From Corythoichthys intestinalis (taxonomy: Eukaryota; Chordata; Actinopteri; Syngnathiformes; Syngnathidae): DNA of 64,000 nt. A program made the position numbers and the translations under genes. Below the pieces are notes generated by a model. That model was not told the origin of the DNA. It was given only the letters and a program-made list of their open reading frames with translations, and searched no databases. This document shows, one piece after another, positions 25,496 to 50,442 of this stretch. The first letter of the stretch is position 1. Each line of letters begins with the position of its first letter. The stretch spans positions 40,776,001-40,840,000 of the forward strand of contig NC_080415.1 of assembly GCF_030265065.1 (NCBI RefSeq), written 5' to 3'.

Positions 25496-26582
25496 GCTCT
25501 AGAAACCAGACTTTGGCACACACACACACACACACACACGCACATACAGGCAAAACACACCGTGGAAAACAATGACAAGGATACCGGTAAGAACATGAGT
25601 AATATGCCCACACGTCATTATTACGCCAGACCACTTGGGACCGGCCGAGCTTCAGTAGAAGTGCATCATGTGCGACATGCTTAAAATGCTCACGTACAGT
25701 ACTATGTCAAAGTCCTAAAATGCAATAATCCAATTCGGATAGCTTCTGGAGCAAATACAGGACTTGAAAAAAAAAAAACAAACAAAAAAACCATTTTTAA
25801 AATATAACATCTGTACCCGCCCTCGTTTTCGGCCAGCACTTTGACCGATTCTCAGCCTTCCAAAAGTTCATACGATGCGGAAACATTTCATATTTCAAAT
25901 TGTATTGCTTTTTTTTTTTTTTGTGCCACCGACGGCACCGCCTTACTCCCGGTGCGAACGGATCGGACGTCTAGCGACGTCAGTGGCAGCCAAAGAGTTG
26001 ACAAGGAAGCGGTACGCGATGACGTCATGGAAGAAGCCGCTACGGCAACACCCTCATAGTCCTAACGGCATTCAACATGAACGAGGAAGTAGCTGCTTGT
26101 TTGACTCGAACATTCATTTCTGATGACACTCTTTTGGTTTCTTTAAAAGAGCAAACCTTCAGTTTGAAATTCCTGCTTCACTCATGTTCATTTTCCCAAG
26201 ACTTTTCCATAGTACTGTACATTGGTGAGCCCATGCTACATCCAGCTTACTGAAGCTAAGACAAAAAAAAAGTCCAACTTTATAACTGCTGCTCTTTTGT
26301 GCGACCAATAGGGCAAAGCTCCTTTTCGCTTCTGCTTTTTGGGATCGTGACCAAAATACAGAATGAAAAAAAAAAAAAAAAGTACACCAAAACTTTGCAT
26401 TCGAGCTCCCCCCAACAGTTCGACTAACTTCTGCATTCCAGGTTACTTTATCTTTAGCCTTTTTCAACCTCAATGGCACAACAGGGTCTCCGGTAATGTA
26501 TACTTCAAGCAGAACATATTAGAATTGAAGGGGTTTTAAAAGTTGGAACTCCTCCAGTATGACTGATGTTCAGGGTTCGTAC
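25496..26582 (+). other. maff 3' UTR and downstream sequence
   Basis: The maff stop is at 25493-25495. The following sequence has a (CA)n microsatellite at about 25518-25540, poly-A tracts and foldback-repeat fragments near 25950-26000. I cannot fix the polyadenylation site. Nothing else recognised. Confidence 0.4.
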
Positions 26583-26969
26583 TAGTGTTGCACCGATACA
26601 CTAAAACGACGTGGAGTTTTCATTCGCCACTACTTCAAACGGACCAGGCACGAGTTAAAAACATCCAATTTGCTCTTTAGCCAAAATGCACACACCCACC
26701 AATGAGTTTTTCCACAAGTAGACGTCCAATCCGTTTGAAGTAGGAGGGCGGCAGCGAACGAACCATCCCCTCCCACATCAAATGGATTGGACATCCCGTG
26801 CCGTCACTTGCGGACTTTGAGTTGACAAGGGAAATGTCAAAATATCCTTCATGACTAAAAGTAGCGCAAAATCAAATCAAACCCACAATGACAAATTTCA
26901 GGTGATCTGTGGTCATGCGGAAACGAATAACTGAGTGCCGATACTTTTGCAATCTGATATCGTATCCGG

Positions 26970-29805
26970 CAAGGGCGTAAGTTTGCATAGAGACAGTAGG
27001 GACATCACACTAGCAACTTCTCAGCAATTGTCCCCACCAACTTTTAAGCAACCTTTTATGCATGATATATAATAAGTTCAGTTATATTGGTCAATTAAAT
27101 TGTCTACTAGGCCTGAACGATAATGGAAAAAACTATTATTGGGGGGCTTGCATTGTGATATTGTGATATTAAAACTAGAAAATTTGTCACCACATAACTG
27201 GAATAGCCATGCCTGGGATAGGCCTGAACAATACTGTAACGATTGGAAAGAATTAACATGTAAAAGGTGGTCCCTGGGTCACGACGCACGTGGTGTGGCC
27301 CACATAAGGCTGTAAGTTGTTTCTGCTAATATATGTTGGTGTATGCATTTGTAACTAGGTTTACAGCTACAATTTCTGCGGTTACGTGTGAGCGATTCGC
27401 TACGAGAATTGTAAATACGTTAGCTTTCGATGCTCGATGACTTTAGTTCGCCGTGTTAGGCTATTTTAATCTACTAAATTTCCATATTGAGAAGACTAGA
27501 TGGATATGTAAACACCAATTGTGTTTTATTTTTAAAATGCATGCTGTTTCGAACATAAGTGTACATATGTGTGTTATAGCTTTACAAATTGTCAAAAGTG
27601 GAGGAAGTAAAAAGCTTCATAAAGCACAATTGCCTTATTTGCCGTCTGTAAAGCTGAACTCCACGTTTAATGAGGACAGAACACAGCATATTAATGAACT
27701 AAATGAAAAAATAAGATACTGTGAGGTACAATAAGGATTTATTTATGCAACCAAAAAAAAACAAAAACAACTTGAGACAAAATGGCGGGCGAGACTCTGG
27801 CGTCGTAAAGTCGTAATCTCTCAAATCGAGTAAGTCGAAAACCGGGGACTACCTGTTTATTTAAAAAATGACAAACTCGATCCTTTTAACCTGATTCCGA
27901 TCATCTGAAAAATGGCACAACTGCCCTGATTTCCGATCACGTGATCAGATCGGGGAAATCCCCAATTTATATCAGGTCATTTTTCCAGGCTTGCCGTATA
28001 TAAAAGGGACCCAGAATCTGCACACTTGCTGCTCTTATGAAATATAACAAAAGTTAACATATTACAAAATAAAAAAAAACAATTGCACATTCTGCGATGC
28101 GACTATTGCGCATCCGCACATTGCGATGGCGATGTTCAAACGATTTTCCCCCTCAAACACACGTTTCATTGGCCGATGACTTCACCCACACCCGACACTC
28201 GCGCGGCCCCAAAAGAAATGCATGTCAAAAAGCACGCCGCCTCCTCCAACCCATTTGAAGAGGAGAGATCTTACAAGTTCATTTTTCGTCCAGCAGCAGC
28301 CACTGCAAGTCACTTAAAAAGATGCCAATGTTGCGGAGGTGGGCGACACTACTGAAAGTCAGACTTGCATCACAGTTAGCGTAACATTAAACTGTGTGAA
28401 CTTGCTAACCTGCACAACTCGAGTAGGAAGCTGCTCAGAGAGAAGTGTCCATCTGTTTTCTACTGTTAACGTTGATGGAACTGTGAGAAATCTAGTGAAC
28501 TCTGTTGGAAACTATAGACCCAGAAAAACGTGTGGGAGAAGCTGCTTGGAGAGAAACGGGTACAGCATAACCTCATATGTTGCTCACACAAAACAACATA
28601 CACACAACAATCATAACTATGTACCAGTACATTAGAGGTGGAAATCTTTGGGCACCTACTGGCTCGATTCCGATTTCGAGGTTACGATTCGATTATAAAA
28701 CCATTATTGGTGCACCCGCCCCAAACTATGAGCTGCTTTTAATGTTTTGCAAATTAGTTCCCAAAATTGTACAAAAATCCTCTGAGGCTTAAATAAACAA
28801 CAATTTCAGTATCGTGTTAACAGTTCAAAAGAATAATTGAAATACTTAAGTCCCCAATCTGTATCAGTAGCTTTAAACTACATTCAATGAATTTAATGTT
28901 GTGAATCAACTGTTAAAGTTGTTCAAATTCCTCCTGTTATTCCATAGTTTCCCTTCTGTCTACTTTCAAAATGTGAAAGTTATATCACTGTTTTAAAGAT
29001 AGATTCAAGTCAAGATTTTGCCAATTTAGGAGTATTTTAGATAAAAAGTTCATTAGGTTCGCTTGGAAGGTTCGCTACAACAGCCTTCCAGGGAAGTCTA
29101 CTGCTTTAAGATGGCGGCTGTTTACTAACGCCGGCAAGTCTGTCATTTCGCATCTAGTTTTCTAAACATGTGCTGCGAACGCCGCCGAGTCCGTTATCTG
29201 GCATCTAGTTCTTTCTACATGTGATATCTAACGTAGGATTATGTGGGCATAGTTTGTAGCGGCTGTCGGCAGCATTCAGGTATTATTGTTTTTCTATCTA
29301 GCGGCATGAGTTGAGCCAGAGCCGTAAGTTGAGCATTGTCATTACCCCGGTAATGACAAGGATGATGTTCCTCGTTGCGTCCCGGACACTGTGCTGACTG
29401 TGTTTAAGTTCCACTTCACTTGGCATATTTCAGTCATCGGAATTTGGATGTTTGTGAATCGTTCTCGAATCTTCCACGGCCGAATCGCGAATAATCTTAA
29501 GAATCGGAAATTTCGCACGCCTCTATTGTACATGTAAAAAAAAAAAATTTTTCTTTTTTCTTTTGGGATGCCGCTAGCTACCCACACAAGCATTGCGATT
29601 GACTGGTCGATCGTTATCGACATAATGAGCATCCCTGATTTAGCCTATCAATTAATGAGGTTCTTATTGGCGAGAAATGTAGCACTGACCCCCGTTCACC
29701 CAATCTGTTTGTTCTTATTAATGTCCCATCCCGAGCAAAAAGTGAACATGCAGGTTATGCTGTTATATTGTCCCTACCAAAATTGAGACCAAACCTACGC
29801 CCTTG
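26970..29805 (+). mobile_element. hAT-type element, CAAGGGCG family, copy C (middle layer)
   Basis: The ends are CAAGGGCGTAAGTTTGCATA and GACCAAACCTACGCCCTTG. Perfect 8-bp target duplications GTATCCGG lie at 26962-26969 and 29806-29813. It interrupts the outer element at 26583-29939. At 28140-28410 it keeps the transposase-start block shared with copies B and E. The 2.8-kb length is inflated by further insertions, including the element at 28635-29526 and a piece beginning TAGGCCTGAACGATAATGG near 27109. Confidence 0.9.
28635..29526. mobile_element. hAT-type MITE, TAGAGGTG family (inner layer)
   Basis: The left end is TAGAGGTGGAAATCTTTGGG and the right end is GGAAATTTCGCACGCCTCTA. Subterminal CGATTCCGATT / GAATCGGAAATTT repeats are present at both ends. 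The flanks CAGTACAT and TTGTACAT share six of eight bases, consistent with an aged 8-bp duplication. It is nested in the CAAGGGCG-family copy C. No coding capacity. Confidence 0.7.
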
Positions 29806-29947
29806 GTATCCGGATACAACATTTCAGTATCGACACTTTTGACAATCCTACTTGAATGTAAATTACTGGCTTATAGTCCAAAAACAAATCTGTTTTTTTC
29901 AAAAATCGGTATCCCCAAACTGGTATCGGCGCAACACTAGTTTGTAC

Positions 29948-32166
29948 ACCAACACAGTGCCTTCAGTGCTGGTACGAGGTATGAAAGCAAACCCGTTGAC
30001 AGTCCATCAGACTTTTCGTCCCAGTTAAAATAGCACACAGCTTAGTTGATTTTTTTCTCTCTCTCTCTCTCAACAGTTCCTACTGCAGTAACGATTCCGC
30101 TAAACGGGACTAGCATTAACGTCCCGCCTCAAAACGCGACGATCGACTCACTCGGCACACATTCCTCTTTACGTGTTCTTATTTGTAATGTTTGTACGTG
30201 GCGTCGAGACGCAAATGTTGAGTGACATTTATCAGAGATATATTCTATATTTTATTTGTATTTAAAAGTAGATATTTTGACGAGACAAGCTAACAGAGTG
30301 CTGTGATGTTATCCATGTTTTCAGTACTTTCATCGTCCGCGGGGAGGAGGGGGCTGTATTTTTGCGTCTAATCGTATTGTGTGACAACGATTCCTACTTC
30401 ACCAAATGTTCAATTATTAGCTATGTAGAAGTACGCGCAAAGCAGACGGTCGTATTGCTGTGTGATCATTCGTGCACGTACACGTACTTTATTTTTTTTT
30501 GCCATGTTTGTACTGGCTTGCCATTGTGGATTCTTGGAGGGATATTTCGATCATTTTTTTGGGAGGGGTCTATCAGTGTGGAAAATGAGAAAGGCTTTGC
30601 AGAGGGAAAGAGGAAGAGAAAATGAGTTGTCAGGAGATGGATGAAAAATGGAAATAGAAAGTGGTAAGACTGGGAAAGGAAGGTGAGAAGTGAATTCACT
30701 TGGGAAAACGGGTGAAGAAGTCTTAAAGGGAACTCTGTGTGGAATGACATGTTTTATTTTAATGTTAGTCACTCCTATACAACCTTTGAAATGAATTTGC
30801 AGTTTAATACACGAGTCAAAACTTTTACGTTAAGTAGTCGTTGTTGATGTCGCAATGTGGTGGGATCGCTCAACCATTAACAGTTCGGGTTGAGGTAAAA
30901 TGGTGAAAAAATGAAGACTGGCCCAGACGGAACTTAAAATGCGGGAGGAATCTTTTACCCGCGATGGTAAATGTTCACCGATGCCAAAGCAGACGTAAAA
31001 GCCCCGGTGTCGAGTAGCTGGGTAGCTTAGCACCGATCTCGCACGGCTCCACTTTCAGCTTTTTGGTTCGAAACTAAATTGATTACAAGCCCTTTTTGGA
31101 AGAAAATACTTTTGGGAACCTCCACCCGCTACCGAAGCAATACACTCCTCGATGTTGATGTACAATTTTAACATAGTGACAAAGAAGTAACAACACAGCC
31201 TAGCACTTAGCGTAGCTTACACTAATTCGACACACTGAAGCTTGGGTGTACATTCAAGAACACAAGCACGTAACATGGCCGGCACAAAGAAAGGATGACA
31301 AATTTACAGAAAGACATGCGCACCACTTCGATTGGGCGGGAAACATGTAAAATATTTCTTCCTAGTAAATACTTAGTTTAATGAGTCGACACTGTCCTCT
31401 GTTGGCTGGTGGAATACCCTGCAGTTGTAATGTGACAATAATTGTACTCGTGGCCTGAAAGGAATGTACAGTACTCATTTTAATGCGTAAAGTAAATACA
31501 GCGGCACCATTTTACATGACCACACAGTGACGTAACAACTTACGTAGAAATAAAGTGCCAATTATTTTCAAAGGTTGTACTATATGAATTACTAATATTA
31601 AAACCAAACGTGCATGTCATTTCAGTTCCATTTAAGTTCACGAGCGGACGTCGAAACAATTAGACTTGTGTCGGAAAAGCGTTCAAATATACGAAGCTTA
31701 TATTTAGCTATATGAATATGTGTGGTCTAGGGAAAAAAAGCATTTATCTATATTTCCAATGTCTCACCTCTTGTCAAATTGTGCTGGACGTTTTGTGATA
31801 CTTGCAAAACAAAAATGGTCTTTGTATTTATTGTACTTTTTCTATTGTGAAAATTGAAGTACATCATCTATTTTATATATTAATTATAATAAATGTTGTA
31901 CATATTGTACATAAAACGGTGTGCTTTTGTGGTTGTCGGCGAAGGAAGTACTTCTGCGTACAGGATGCCTTGTACGTAGTAGATAACGTAAGCTGCGGCC
32001 GGCCAGCTGGCCGGCCTGCCAGCTCGCTAGAAAGCCTTCATCGAGCTTTCGGCTTGACAAAATTTCTTGGAGCAAACGTAGCAAAAACGGCGCTTTGTTG
32101 AGAATGTCTCTTTGCAGAACCTAAACAAAAAAATCCAAAGGACCAAACTTGAAAGACACATTTGAT
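29948..32166. other. Intergenic interval between maff and grn
   Basis: No gene or transposon recognised. It contains a short (CT)n tract at 30056-30070, a purine-rich stretch at about 30590-30720, and a perfect 20-bp palindrome GGCCGGCCAGCTGGCCGGCC at 31997-32016. Confidence 0.4.
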
Positions 32167-32172
32167 TTTATT
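32167..32172 (-). terminator. Polyadenylation signal of grn
   Basis: TTTATT on the plus strand is AATAAA on the minus strand, about 125 bases after the grn stop codon at 32297-32299. Confidence 0.6.
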
Positions 32173-32296
32173 GAAATTCAACCCATAAAAACACTTCCAG
32201 TTGTTGCTAAGGTGACAAGCAGCAGTCGATGAGCAGTCACGTGATCAAATGCATTCAGGAATCGTGGCGATGTGGCAGGGGCGTAACCGGCGCTCG

Positions 32297-41106
<8,810 letters not shown>

Positions 41107-41109
<3 letters not shown>

Positions 41110-41170
41110 CGCAGGGGGTAGGTCGATGACGTCAGTTCCCCACGCGCATGTATGCTCCTCTAAAAGCTTG
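41107..41170 (-). promoter_or_regulatory. grn 5' exon with CRE and possible uORF
   Basis: Reading the minus strand, a CRE palindrome TGACGTCA (41127-41134) lies just upstream of the grn ATG, which has a good context (GCGATGG). An upstream ATG CGC GTG GGG AAC TGA gives a possible five-codon uORF if transcription starts before it. A TTTTAG acceptor-like site sits further upstream, so this could also be a second 5' exon. The transcription start is not visible. Confidence 0.4.
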
Positions 41171-41855
41171 TAACGAAGAGAGACCATTATTAAATTTGTG
41201 AAAAAAAAACAAACATTTGTGACAGGAAATGAAACATTTCACACCTCGTTTAAATGATTTTCCTTTATTACACCTTGCCTTGTTATGCCTTCAGCTATCC
41301 CAATGAAGCTATCGCTAGCCTAACATGGGAGGTGGCTAACGCCGAGCTAACTAACAAAAAGGTTAACTTTCTTACTGGATTGTTGTTGATCAAAGCGGCG
41401 AGTCAAAGGCGCTCCATCGGAGTCACGACAGCAAAAAATGTAAATAAAAAAGGAGCAAGACTGAACGACGCGAACAACTGGCCAGATAGACTTTAATAAA
41501 GAAGCAAGCGATGCTGCTCAATAACGCAAACTAGATCATGTGACTTGGTGGCACGTGACCTCTTAAACGGACAGTACACTGCGGCACTGCTAGCACACAA
41601 AACGTTTACTACTTTCTGGCTTTTTACTCAGTGCCCTTGACGATGCAAGACGTCCGATTATGTGGCTCTGTACATCCATTTGGACGTTTATCGCCGTCAG
41701 TGGTTTAAAACGTGTAGGTTTTCTCCCCTCCAAAATTCTAGACGATTGCATTGACCATGTAAGTTTTGGTCACACTTCCTATTTGTTTTGGGGCATTTTG
41801 CGTTAAGGATGTGAATCGAATAAAAAATCGGTTTGGAGCTGTTGCACGTGGCCGA
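41171..41855. other. Sequence upstream of grn
   Basis: No gene recognised. Contains a foldback-repeat fragment near 41640-41715 (AAGACGTCCGATTATGTGGC, then GACGTTTATCGCCGTCAGTG). Confidence 0.35.
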
Positions 41856-43231
41856 CAGGTGGGTAGTAACGCGTTACATGTACTTGAGTAACTTTTTTAA
41901 ATGTACTTCTAAGAGTAGTTTTACTAAGCTATACTTTTTGCTTTTACCTGAGTACATTTGTGAAGAAAAAAACACTACTCTTACTCCATTACTTTGGGCT
42001 TCACAAGATTCGTTACATTTTTCCTCTTTATTCTACTTATTAGCTTTATTATTGTTTTGCCAGCGATGCCAAGACGAGCTCGACCAATTTCACCAATGAG
42101 ACATCGCAACAATAATCACATGACTCCGGTAAAAAATGAGGTATTTGACATAGAGCGCCGCCCTCAACACATGACTCGAAAGTGCGGATTTTAACCTCTC
42201 TCCCAATTAGGGCCGCAGCTATCAATTATATTCGGAGTCGATTTATCGATGAAGAAGTTAGTTTGAATAATCGAGTCATCGGATAAGGAACTTGAAAAAT
42301 TAAAATACCTGAGCTGAGCCTCAAACGGTATTAAAAAAAAAAAAAAAAAAAGATCTATGTACAGCAAAAAAACAAATGGCCAACTTGCATAGCAAAAGTC
42401 TGCTAGCTGAACTGCTATTGAAACATGAACTTTTTTTCCCACAATGCTCTAAACAAATGGTTCAGACACATATTCCGACAATAAACGGCTGAATATACCC
42501 ATAAACTAAATTACGAATGCATTAAAAAAAAAACATGAGCTCAAACAAAAACTTAGCTTATGTTGGTCTTAACATGGAGCAGCTGGATTCAGCCATGTGA
42601 AATGAGGCAGTGTATCCACCAAAATCAGTAAAACTAAATGCAAACACTTTCAAAATAAACCATCACGTCACTTTAATTAAAGGAATATTCGAAGCAGAAA
42701 AATTTAATTTGAATCTTTTTTTGTAACCCAATACTCGAGTTAATCGATTCATTGCTGCGCCCAATCTAGATTTGGTACTGATTGACCACTGAAATATGAT
42801 CCTTTTTAATTTCATAATAGTAACTATGAAGGACGTATTCGCGATTCAAACTAGGAACTATTTTCTCCACTTGAGGGCACTCGTGCTCTTTGGTCGTATA
42901 ATGCTTCCTTTCTTCTTTTTTTTCTCGCCGGAATTCAATGTTGTTGGTTTTTTTGTATTTCTTTTAATGGGGTATTGTACAGTATCATTATAACAGCAGT
43001 TCATATAGATACGTTTGTGCTGAGAGGAAAAAATACCATTGTTTAAAAAAAAAAAAAAAGCAGTTATATAGCAACGTTACTTATTACTTGAGTATTCTTT
43101 TCACTAGATACATTTTCACTTGTACTTGAGTACAATTTTTGGAAGGAAGACTACTTTTACTTGAGTAATATTATTTTGAAGTAACGCTACTCTTACTTTA
43201 GTCAAGTTTTTGGCTACTCTCCACACCTCTG
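41856..43231. mobile_element. hAT-type element, CAGGTGGGTAGTAACGCGTTAC family
   Basis: The left end is CAGGTGGGTAGTAACGCG and the right end is GGCTACTCTCCACACCTCTG. The interior near both ends has TACTTGAGTA-type repeats in opposite orientation. The flanks GTGGCCGA (41848-41855) and GTGGCAGA (43232-43239) match at 7 of 8 bases, as expected for an aged hAT duplication. It is interrupted by a second element at about 42208-42766. No transposase. Confidence 0.75.
42208..42766. mobile_element. hAT-like MITE, AGGGCCGCAGCTATCAATTA family (nested)
   Basis: The left end is TTAGGGCCGCAGCTATCAAT and the right end is TTAATCGATTCATTGCTGCG, then CCC, forming an imperfect inverted repeat. The interior has ATCGAGTCATCGG and ACTCGAGTTAATCG subterminal motifs. 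It resembles the TAGGGCTGCAGC family but is only about 560 bp and differs inside. Located within the element at 41856-43231. Confidence 0.6.
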
Positions 43232-44282
43232 GTGGCAGACTTTGACAAAAACTAGTTGCCTCGGTGAATAAGTGAGGGACCACATTTATTTCTACTTTGT
43301 ACACAAAGATTACACTTGTCACATGATGAAGGCTGGCCGCGCCTCCTCACCCTTACAACATCAAGAAGGAGAAGAATGAAAAAAGTCTGGCTTATTCAAA
43401 GTCATCAATACAAATACAAACACAAACCAGCACTCGAATGTCAGCGATACAAGCCACAAGTTTTCATTTTCTAGAAGAAGAAGAAAAAGACGCCGCTCAC
43501 ATGGGTGTAAACTTTCATGACCGGAAGTCAACATGCGTGTAAGTGAAAAGAGGGACCACGACCGCTAGGGACCTCCGCGCTAAAGCGGCCATCTCGCCAG
43601 GTAAGAAGGCACTTGGAGGAGACGGCTGGTGCTTGCTTGTGTGCGTGCGTAAGGAACACGAGGATTCAAGTAGAGACGTGTCGTGGGTGTGGACGTCCCG
43701 ACGCCCGGCTATGGCGCCACCTTGACCGACAGTTTCGTTTCAAACCGGGACAGCTTGTTAGTGGCTTTACTAGGGTCACAACTCTACCTGTTCAATTTGA
43801 TGAAAAAATGAGTTCATTTGGGTCTCTTCTTGGTTTATTTGAACAGTTCCTTTTGATTTTGGATTATTTTTGGCCGTTTCCAGGTCACATTTGATGGTCC
43901 TTCCGGGGTACCTCCTGTACATTTGGCATCATTTCCTGTTCAGCATACCTGGCCAACTTTCTGTCCATTTTTCGGGTCTCTCCCTGTCGCTATTGGCTCA
44001 TTTCTTTCCTACTGGAAATGATTGGAGATGTCAAATTTTGGTGGAACTGTAAGGTTTTGGCAAAAAACTTCTAGTCAAAGCAACAAGGTCAAGCCGTTTG
44101 CTACCTAAGTTAAAGAGGCGCCATAGCGTACCCCTCATTGGCACCCATTGAGAAACAAGGCGACGTGACGCGACACTGAGTGAAGTCGCTAGCAACTTGA
44201 AAATGGCTCTTCTTGCAAAGTGCACCCGACGAGCGATCAGGAACTTGTGCTTCTCTTGACTTGGAAGTCGGCAAGCTAGAAT
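43232..44282. other. Downstream of fam171a2
   Basis: The fam171a2 3' UTR should occupy the right part. A degenerate copy of the CACTTCCTGTTGATTTTGG minisatellite lies at about 43830-43995. No gene recognised. Confidence 0.35.
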
Positions 44283-48638
<4,356 letters not shown>

Positions 48639-49044
48639 CGTCGCAGCTACATGTCATGACGGACAAACGTCCAGCCTCGGTCGTCTCGTCTCGTCCCGGT
48701 CTGGTCCGTGTGTGTGGGCCGCTCGCGCCCGCCGAGACGCGAAGCTGCAGTGCGCGCGCGCACGTACCGACGCCCCTCTTGTTTGGAGGGTCGGGACGTG
48801 ATATGACGCCCTCTGCTGGCTGCCAAAAACACAACACAAAGTTGATTATTTTTTTCATCATTTACATTCAGAGATATTTCTACTTCCACTATGGTGCTGA
48901 TCACATGTGGTCGAATTTGTACCCGGAGACTATTCGAGTCCGCAAAAAATATATGTGTTTGTAAAAAATAATTTGTGCTAGTAATAAAAAAAAAAAAAGG
49001 GTTCCCAAAATTTATATATATTTATTAATTAGATTTTTTAATGA

Positions 49045-49170
49045 TTGTCATCATTCATTTTCCATGTCGCTATATGCTCACGAGGGTTGCAGAGGTGCTG
49101 GAGCCTATCCCAGCTAACTACGGGCACACCCTGAACTGGTTGCCAGCCAATCGCAGGGCACAAGGAGAGT
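49045..49170 (+). repeat. SINE/LINE tail fragment
   Basis: CACGAGGGTTGCAGAGGTGC, then TGGAGCCTATCCCAGCTAAC and CACCCTGAACTGGTTGCCAG, is the same tail block as at 16440-16622 and 16955-17040. It is followed by an (AAAAT)n tract at about 49171-49192. Confidence 0.55.
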
Positions 49171-49477
49171 AATAAAATAAAATAAAATAAAAAGTAGTAA
49201 TAAAAAAAAAGGGGTTCCCAAAATTTATATATATTTATTAATTAGATTTTTAATGATTGTGTGATTTATTTTTTGAAAATACAATTATTTTGCAATTGCA
49301 GCACTCCCAGTTGAAATGAATATGACGTCTATCGCGATCAATGAATGAAAACGATAGTGTGGACGTTCGGTTGCAATGACACCTATTGGGCAGCAGAGGG
49401 CGGGAGAGAACAACACATGACTTCCTCAGTTGGTCGCTCACCTGCTCGCAGTTAAAACGACTTTTAGCAGTGTTTTG

Positions 49478-49640
49478 TAGTGTTGCGCGATACCATTTTC
49501 TGGCTCCCGATTCCAACGAGTGGCCGATACCACGTTTTTTGATAAAATATACTTAAACGTTTTTTGTTTTTTGTTTTTTTTAGATAAATGACTACATTGG
49601 CCACCACAGACAGCACTAGATGAGTATCGGTGCGGCGCTA
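49478..49640. mobile_element. hAT-type MITE, TAGTGTTGCACCGATAC family
   Basis: The left end is TAGTGTTGCGCGATACCATT and the right end is GAGTATCGGTGCGGCGCTA, matching the family ends at 26583 and 29939. Only about 160 bp. I see no target duplication. Confidence 0.55.
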
Positions 49641-50442
49641 GGAAAGTAACGTCACAACATTAGCATCACTTTAGCTGCTTCCGGCTAGCTCGGCAGACCT
49701 GAGCTTCCCGCGTCGTTCGACGCCGCCTTTATTTTTAGCCGGCGTTAAAAGGTGAGCGCCGTGGCTGTCCGTTGTCTCACAAGACGCAAATGTTTTCATC
49801 CCAAAAAAGCAAATCTCGAACTGGAGGTAAACGATCAATACGTACACGCGCAAGAAGCGAGCGTCTGCCCGGTCGGTCGATGAGAAGCGAGGGTGGAGAT
49901 TTATCACATTTCTTAGGGAACGCTCGCTCGTTCATCACGGGACTTCCGCCGAGCGGTTCTCGATTGACGGGCCGTCATCGGCCCGTGACAAATGTAATCC
50001 CAAAATAATCGGACGAGCGCTAACAAGTTTTCCTCGCGCCGCCGTGTCACAAAATCAATAGTTGATCTTCTCCTGGCCCGGCTCTCGTCTCGGCCGTGCC
50101 GGAAATGGGCTCTACGCTCGCTCTTCCGATTCGTCACGTTGACGGAACGGATCGTCGTATTACTCAGAGCGTCTGTCATGATTTGGTAGTAGTTGATGAA
50201 TCGTTTCACAACTGTCTAATGAAGATCTTGTTTTCATCTCGGTCCTGTTTTAGTCTTCGGCAAATCATTTCGGCAATTTTGTTTGGGTAAAAACCATGGA
50301 GATCCAAGAAGTTAATGAACATGTTTTTGTGGGTGTTGGAAATGAGCGTGGCCACTGAAAGGAAGTTTTTTGTTTTTTTTTTCAAATTTTGGCAATATTT
50401 TCGTCCAGAATTGATTTTGTCTTGTAATGCGTGAATGACATA

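Larger units (their letters stand above)
26583..29939. mobile_element. hAT-type element, TAGTGTTGCACCGATAC family (outer layer of a nest)
   Basis: The left end is TAGTGTTGCACCGATACA and the right end is TGGTATCGGCGCAACACTA, an imperfect inverted repeat. Flanking 8-bp sequences GTTCGTAC (26575-26582) and GTTTGTAC (29940-29947) match at 7 of 8 positions. The element is split by another hAT insertion at 26970-29805, so its own length is only about 520 bp. It also holds a foldback repeat copy at about 26700-26815. Related ends occur at 49478-49640 and near 61309. Confidence 0.8.
48639..50442. other. Intergenic interval upstream of fam171a2
   Basis: The first 200 bases upstream of the fam171a2 ATG are GC-rich and should hold its promoter. 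The rest contains a duplicated AAAATTTATATATATTTATT block (about 49008 and 49221), a SINE/LINE tail at 49045-49170, and an hAT-type end pair (TAGTGTTGCGCGATACC at 49478 to ATCGGTGCGGCGCTA at 49640). Sequence from 49650 to 50440 is unfamiliar. Confidence 0.4.

Noticed and set aside
24964-25575. A 203-codon plus-strand frame and antisense frames over the small Maf exon
   Set aside because: They are alternative frames of the GC-rich maff exon 2; only the 25052-25495 frame shows the bZIP and the small-Maf C terminus.
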